The notes under the pieces are model-generated. The model made no database searches and had not been told where the DNA came from. It was given only the letters and a program-made list of their open reading frames with translations. DNA of 64,000 nucleotides from Cynocephalus volans (Eukaryota; Chordata; Mammalia; Dermoptera; Cynocephalidae). Positions 34,276 to 64,000 of the stretch are shown here, one piece after another (positions within the stretch are counted from its first letter, which is position 1; each line of letters opens with the position of its first letter). The position numbers and the translations under genes were made by a program. The stretch spans positions 41,949,095 through 42,013,094 of the forward strand of contig NC_084464.1 of assembly GCF_027409185.1 (NCBI RefSeq), written 5' to 3'.

Positions 34276-34446
34276 GGCTAGCCCATGGCTCACTTGGGAG
34301 AGTGTGGTGCTGATAAAACCAAGGCCTTGGGTTCGGATCCCTATATAGGGATGGCCAGTTAGCTCACTTGGGAGAGCGTGGTGCTGACCACACCTAGTCA
34401 AGGGTTAAGATCCCCTTACCCAGTCATCTTTGAAAAAAAAAAAAAA
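34276..34446 (+). mobile_element. Dimeric tRNA-Ile-derived SINE (CYN-like)
   Basis: The best-preserved copy. Monomer 1 contains GTGGTGCTGATAAAACC and GGGTTCGGATCCC; monomer 2 begins GGCCAGTTAGCTCACTTGGG and contains AGAGCGTGGTGCTG, matching the D-arm/A box and anticodon region of tRNA-Ile. An A13 tail follows. TTCTTTCA flanks it (34268-34275 and 34447-34454). Confidence 0.92.
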
Positions 34447-34689
34447 TTCTTTCATCTTGATAGCAAATTCTTTCCAAGATGCTCAGAGTTTCTTATACAA
34501 AAATTTTTAAGGATGGAAGCACTCAGGGGCCATGAAGGTAGAAGCCTCTACCTTCTAGCAGTCACCATTTTTTGTTGTTGTTGTTCTTACTTCCTGGGAA
34601 GGAGAGTCCTCACATCTGTTCAGCCACATGCTCCAGGCACCCAGTACATGCCCACCACTGTCAGGAGCTCATTAATCAGTAGCAACAGA

Positions 34690-34930
34690 GGCTAACATTT
34701 ACCCAACATATACCGTGAACCAAGCACCCTTGTAGGCACCTGAATGCTTATTAATCTGGTCCTTGCATCCACCCCATGGAAGAATGTATTGTTATTGTTA
34801 TTTCTATTGTTCTCATCTTCACAAATGATGACATGGAGAATAGAGATTAAAGAATTTTTTTTTTTGCATGCAGTAAGATCTGACACCTGGGCAGTCTGAC
34901 TGCAGAGCCCACATTTTTAGCCACTAATGT
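34690..34930 (-). mobile_element. MIR SINE, inverted
   Basis: TGAACCAAGCACCCTTGTAGG, a position-conserved A/T stretch in the middle and CTGACTGCAGAGCCCACATTTTTAGCCACTA follow the reversed MIR order. Confidence 0.65.
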
Positions 34931-35117
34931 CATCACTCACTAATCTCGACCTTAATCGAGTCCTGCTTCACCCTGCTAAGCCCTCAGTGGATCAATAAAA
35001 CACTTCTTTCCACCCCTCTGCTTCAACGCCTTTTCATTAACTTGGAGCTCTCCGAGCCTCCCTCCTTGGGCTGAAGCCCACTCTGTCCACAGGAAGGAGG
35101 AAGGAGTGTGAGGTGCT

Positions 35118-36319
35118 GAGTCACACTGTTCACTCATTTATTAGGATTCAGGAAGATGCTTCCCGGAGAGACACCAGTGTGAAAGGGACGCCACCTCCCA
35201 CCCATAGGTCCATCTGTCCATGCCAACAGTCAGGGGCGCCTTCCTTTGGTCAGGATCCTCACCAACTATCCACTGGAAGCAGCTCCCCAAACCTGCCCCC
35301 ATTTTCCCCTCAATTCCCCCAAAATAACACAAAACAAAAGGGAGCGATCTTGGGAGAGGATGACTGTGAGTGTAGATTGAGGGTGGTACATGAATGCAAA
35401 GGAGAGGGGGGGGACGTCTGAGCAGAAACTGAGACTCTGCGATAAGGAGAGGGTGTGGAAGGCCCCATGAAACATGAATTGGGGAAAAGAGCATAACAAT
35501 GTGCAGGGTGGTGCACATGGCTCTGTTGGAAGAATACAATGATTTTAAGGTGCAAAGGTACACAAAGTACATTGAGTGTACGCAGGGAAAACACGAATGT
35601 GTGCAAGTAGAGAGGACATGACTCAGTATGCTAGACAAAGTGCACGTGCCTACCCAAACACACACATGGACACAACCCTGACCACGAGAGAGGCACACAT
35701 AGCTGAGTGCAGCATGTGGGAAAAGCGTGTGTGCACAGGAGCATGTCCAGTGGGCACAAGCAAGAGAGGGAGGATCATGTGTGCTGAGAAGTGTGAGCAG
35801 AGGCAAGGAGCATGTGAGCCTTGGCAAGAAGGAGTCCCCAGAAAAAGCAAAATTCAGTGGGAGACAAAATGTGTGGAAGGGCAGAAGGATGAAAGGATTA
35901 TGATGGTGAGAAAAAAGGAGAGGCTCCTGTTGGGGTGGAAAGAGCACTTGTGGGGAGACCCCTGCTGGATGGGAGCAGAGCACAAAAGCAAAGGGGTTGC
36001 CATGGTAACTAGACAGAGAAAGATGATGTGAGGCTGCTGAGGAGTCGGTGAGCAAGTAGCTTCAAGAGAGGTAGAAACTAAATGATGAAGTAGTGATATA
36101 AAATTATATGAATGAACCAGAGAGAAAAAGGTTGTTTCCCAGAGTACTGGAGACCCAAACAACCCCAGGACTCACAGAGGGACATGTATTCACAAGAGAT
36201 GGGATTGGATAGCATGTTCTTCCCCAATGGGGATAGGGATCCTCTGCTTCCCCCAAGTCCCCACCATTTCCCCTCTTCCTTTCCCTCCCCCTACTGGCCT
36301 GTTCTCCCTTCCACTCCCC
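35118..36319 (-). other. GABBR1: GABBR1 3' UTR
   Basis: Follows the stop codon at 36320-36322. A poly-A signal AATAAA (plus-strand TTTATT) lies at 35137-35142, placing the cleavage site near 35115-35122. The resulting UTR is about 1.2 kb, in line with the human gene. The exact 3' end is inferred. Confidence 0.75.
35137..35142 (-). terminator. GABBR1: GABBR1 polyadenylation signal
   Basis: AATAAA on the - strand, about 1.18 kb after the stop. A TG-rich stretch (GAACAGTGTGACTC on the - strand) lies downstream. Confidence 0.75.
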
Positions 36320-61361
<25,042 letters not shown>

Positions 61362-61652
61362 CTGAGTGAGAGGCGGCCGTGAGGACCGGACCGAGCCCCG
61401 CCGGCGCGGCCCGGAGAAGCGGCCCGGCCTCCCCCCAGTCGCCTCGCGGGATCCGACCCGGCTCAGCCCGGGGACGTGGAGAGCGCCCCGCGGAGGAGGC
61501 GGGGGCGGAGCCCCGCGCGGGGTGGGGGGAGAGGAGGAGAGAAAGCCTGTCCCCACCCTCCTCCTGCCTCCCTCAGCCCCCCACCCTCCCGGGACTCCAC
61601 CTCTCACCACCTCCTCTCCCCCGGCCCCCGCGGCACGCCGAACCCGGCTTAC

Positions 61653-61950
61653 CCACGCTCCCAGGATCGGCCGCCTCATCGCTCCCCGATTCCATCCCCG
61701 CCGTTCCTCCTCTCCCCCAGCCCCCGGTCCCCCCGCTCGGCCCTGCGCCCGCCGGCCCTCCCCCGCGCGCCCCTCTCCAAGCCCTGCTTCCCCGGGGCCC
61801 TGGCTCTTACCTCGGCGCGCCGGCCCAGCTCCCCGGCTCTCCCCGGGCCTCAAGGCCCCAGGCCCAGCCGCTCCTCCCCGCTCCCCCCTCCTCTCTCCTC
61901 CACCTTTCCTCTCCGCCCGTCCCTCCTCCCCTCGAATCCGGGCTCCGGCT
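61653..61950 (-). other. GABBR1: GABBR1 exon 1 (5' UTR), probable
   Basis: Inferred from a consensus-like donor: GAGCGTGG followed by GTAAGCC, at 61651-61652 in plus coordinates. It would splice to exon 2. The right boundary (transcription start) is a guess within the CpG island. An in-frame ATG lies at 61677-61679. Confidence 0.6.
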
Positions 61951-62350
61951 CGGCCAGGGTCTCGCCCCTCCTCTCTTGCTTCCCCCAAACCCCACCCCTG
62001 TCTCTCCTTCCCCGGGGCGGCGCGGCCGCGGGAGCGAGGGAGCCGGGAGGGAAGGAGGCGGCGCCGGGGACCGGGGAAAGCTCCCGGGCGGAGGGAAGAA
62101 GGAGGGTGCAGGGGAAGACAGGGCGGGGGGAAGAGACGGGGAGACCGGGGAGAGGGCACCTCCCACAACCCGAGCCCCGGGAGCCGCCCCGGATCCCGGC
62201 CCCGCCCTGGACCGCCCACAGCGCCAGGGGGCGGGCAGCGGACAGGCTCGGGGCTGAGAAGTAGGAGAGAGGGAGACACCGGTGCACCCCACACACCGGC
62301 GGGGACCGAGCACTGCCGAGGTTGCGTTGCTGGGGGCAAGACAACTGGAA

Positions 62351-64000
62351 ACTGGGGTGGGGGCGAGGGGACCCCAGCCAAAGGCAGGGGAGCCGGCGTT
62401 GAGGCATGGAGTCTGGGATGAAGGTGGAGAAAGACGGTTGCACAAAGACAGAGCAGCCCTGGATCCGGGTGAGAGGAGGGAGGCCAAGACCAAGGGCTAG
62501 GAGGGGAACTGAGACCGGGGGAGAGAGAGGAGAAGCCAGGGTCAGAGGGGACGGGGGGCTGGGGGGCGAGAGCGGCTCCGGGTCCAGCAGCCATGCTCCT
62601 CGCCCGCTCCGTGCAGGGAACGTGCAGAGCGGACTGGAAGCAAAAGACGGGGAAGGGGCATCGAGGAGAGAAATTGAGGTAGGAGGAAAAGAAGAAAAAA
62701 AAAGGGCAAGAGAAAAAAGGAATCTCCACGTGGACAGGAGCCAGTATTGTCTTCTATACTCCAAAAGGGCCGAGCAAGCAGTATTGATTGACTGAGGGCG
62801 AACTGGAAGTTTTAATGGCAGTGGGAAGTGCAGGCCGTTTGACAGCTCGGGAGGCTCCTGGCTATCCTCTGGAAGTGGAGGGTGTGTATGTTGTTGTTGT
62901 GGTTGTTCACATACCTGAGTTTGGGCTGGAATTGGAGTCAAGGGTATCCTGAAGAAAAACCAAAAAACCAAAAAACTCCTTCTGGCCTGTCCTGAAATAA
63001 AAGGTGAGAAAAAGCCAAGTACTGCGAGACTGACTAGAACTGAGGTTCTCAATCTTCAGCTCTTTTTTATAATATTTTGTAATGACCGCTTTAGTAACCT
63101 GAATTGAAATTCATAGGTGATATAACCTACCTACACACATAACTTTTAGAAAAATCAAAATGCTTCACTGTAATATAAATGTGAAATTTTTAAAAAGTAA
63201 TTTGTAATAAAATAACATAAACAGTATTTTATTGTGTGGCTGGCTAGGCCTGACTACACTAGAAGTCGTAACGAAGTAGGCAGATTCTTGCACCTGTCCG
63301 TAGAATCCTGGGGCTGGAACTGCTACAAACACAAGCTGATACAGGTGCCGAGTTGGTGACTCAGCTACCTCCAGCATGTTGCCATTAATGAAGTGATTTA
63401 GTGAAATGTTGAACAACTCTTAGCAGCAAAGTCAATCTCTCCTAAATTTACACAGAACTGTAATTGCATTCCTAGAAAGTTCATTGTATATTAAACCCAT
63501 TTTTTTTAAAAATTGTGTGAAGTTCTAGGCTCAGATAATTAAACACAGGTTTTCACCTACATGAATGTCCTAGGGGACTTTTGAGAATCTGGATGAGGGA
63601 CAAGTCTTCATTGTGTAGGCTGTGCTTTAAAGAATATTTTATACCACTGCCCTGCCATAAATGTAAATAGTGCCCCCCCATTATAATTGCAACAAGAAAA
63701 CCCACAAATTTTCAAAATGTTCCCTAGGGAGTGACTAAGAATCACTGAGCTAGGAAACTAGCAGAAGAGAGGGAGAAAAGAGAGTGGGGCAGGATTTCTA
63801 ACCACTCAAAATGAAAACTACCCCTCCTCCGAGTGTCCTGTCCTCTCAGCAGGGCAGAACCAAAAATTGGGTATCAACTAAAATAAAGTCAGTAACACTA
63901 GGAAGCATCATGAAGATGAGAAGTTTCCTGGACTGCTTGGAGAAGAAGAGTTTCTTGATTCTGTGCCTAGTCTATAGGCTGGTCCATCTGTCTGTCCGGT
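62351..64000. other. Upstream flank of GABBR1
   Basis: No exon recognised. 63040-63440 looks like an old interspersed repeat but I cannot name it. 63700-63760 (AGTGACTAAGAATCACTGAGC) hints at a hAT remnant. The next gene in human (MOG) is not reached. Confidence 0.4.

Noticed and set aside
34276-34446. Functional tRNA-Ile genes
   Set aside because: The monomers lack a proper acceptor-stem pairing and are followed by A-tails with target duplications, so they are SINEs.
35141-36055. 304-codon minus-strand frame in the GABBR1 3' UTR
   Set aside because: Lies after the stop codon in the 3' UTR. Composition is low-complexity and no family is recognised.

Overview
The window is mammalian nuclear DNA from the telomeric extended class I MHC region. 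Two protein-coding genes are supported: an intact olfactory receptor gene orthologous to OR2H2 (+ strand, 26677-27615) and the complete GABBR1 gene (GABA-B receptor subunit 1, - strand, about 61.9 kb down to 35.1 kb). The adjacency and orientation OR2H2(+) / GABBR1(-) match human chromosome 6p22.1. No Alu, B1/B2, carnivore, bovine or horse SINEs were seen. The only young SINEs are monomer/dimer elements built from tRNA-Ile (39-189, 6683-6905, 34276-34446), which resemble the CYN SINEs described from colugos. The best guess for the source is therefore a colugo (Dermoptera, e.g. Galeopterus); this is an inference from repeat type, not proof.

Layout. 1-8.9 kb: old L1/L2 fragments, two tRNA-Ile SINEs, a MaLR LTR with a 5-bp target duplication, an inverted MaLR LTR and an LTR-like element. 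8.94-16.36 kb: one near full-length inverted L1 (12-bp target duplication), with a second 825-bp L1 nested in its 5' UTR (13-bp target duplication). 16.4-23.2 kb: a stack of LTR elements, mainly a decayed ERVL pol region in antisense that has been invaded by an MLT1-type LTR, a TcMar-Tigger element and a young-looking solo LTR with a 6-bp duplication (TATGTG). 23.2-26.6 kb: little recognisable content apart from MIR and an L1 end. 26.66-27.6 kb: OR2H2. 27.6-35.1 kb: intergenic, with MIR, MLT1, L2, an LTR-like element and a SINE. 35.12-61.7 kb: GABBR1. 61.7-64 kb: CpG island flank and unannotated upstream DNA.

GABBR1 could be reconstructed exon by exon. There are 22 coding exons plus an inferred 5' leader exon, all with GT-AG junctions. 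The summed coding length is 2889 bp (962 aa plus stop) for isoform 1a and 2535 bp (844 aa plus stop) for isoform 1b, against 961 and 844 aa in human; the extra residue is one leucine in the signal peptide. The parts are: signal peptide, two sushi domains (1a only), Venus-flytrap ligand-binding domain, seven transmembrane helices, a C-terminal coiled coil and an RSRR retention signal. Isoform 1b starts inside a 5'-extended version of exon 6, in its own CpG-rich promoter with a perfect CRE (TGACGTCA). No breaks were seen in either gene.

No new biological system was found. The observations most worth checking are an upstream in-frame ATG that would extend the GABBR1a signal peptide, a 230-codon ORF antisense to the L1 5' UTR, and several nested insertions dated by their target duplications.
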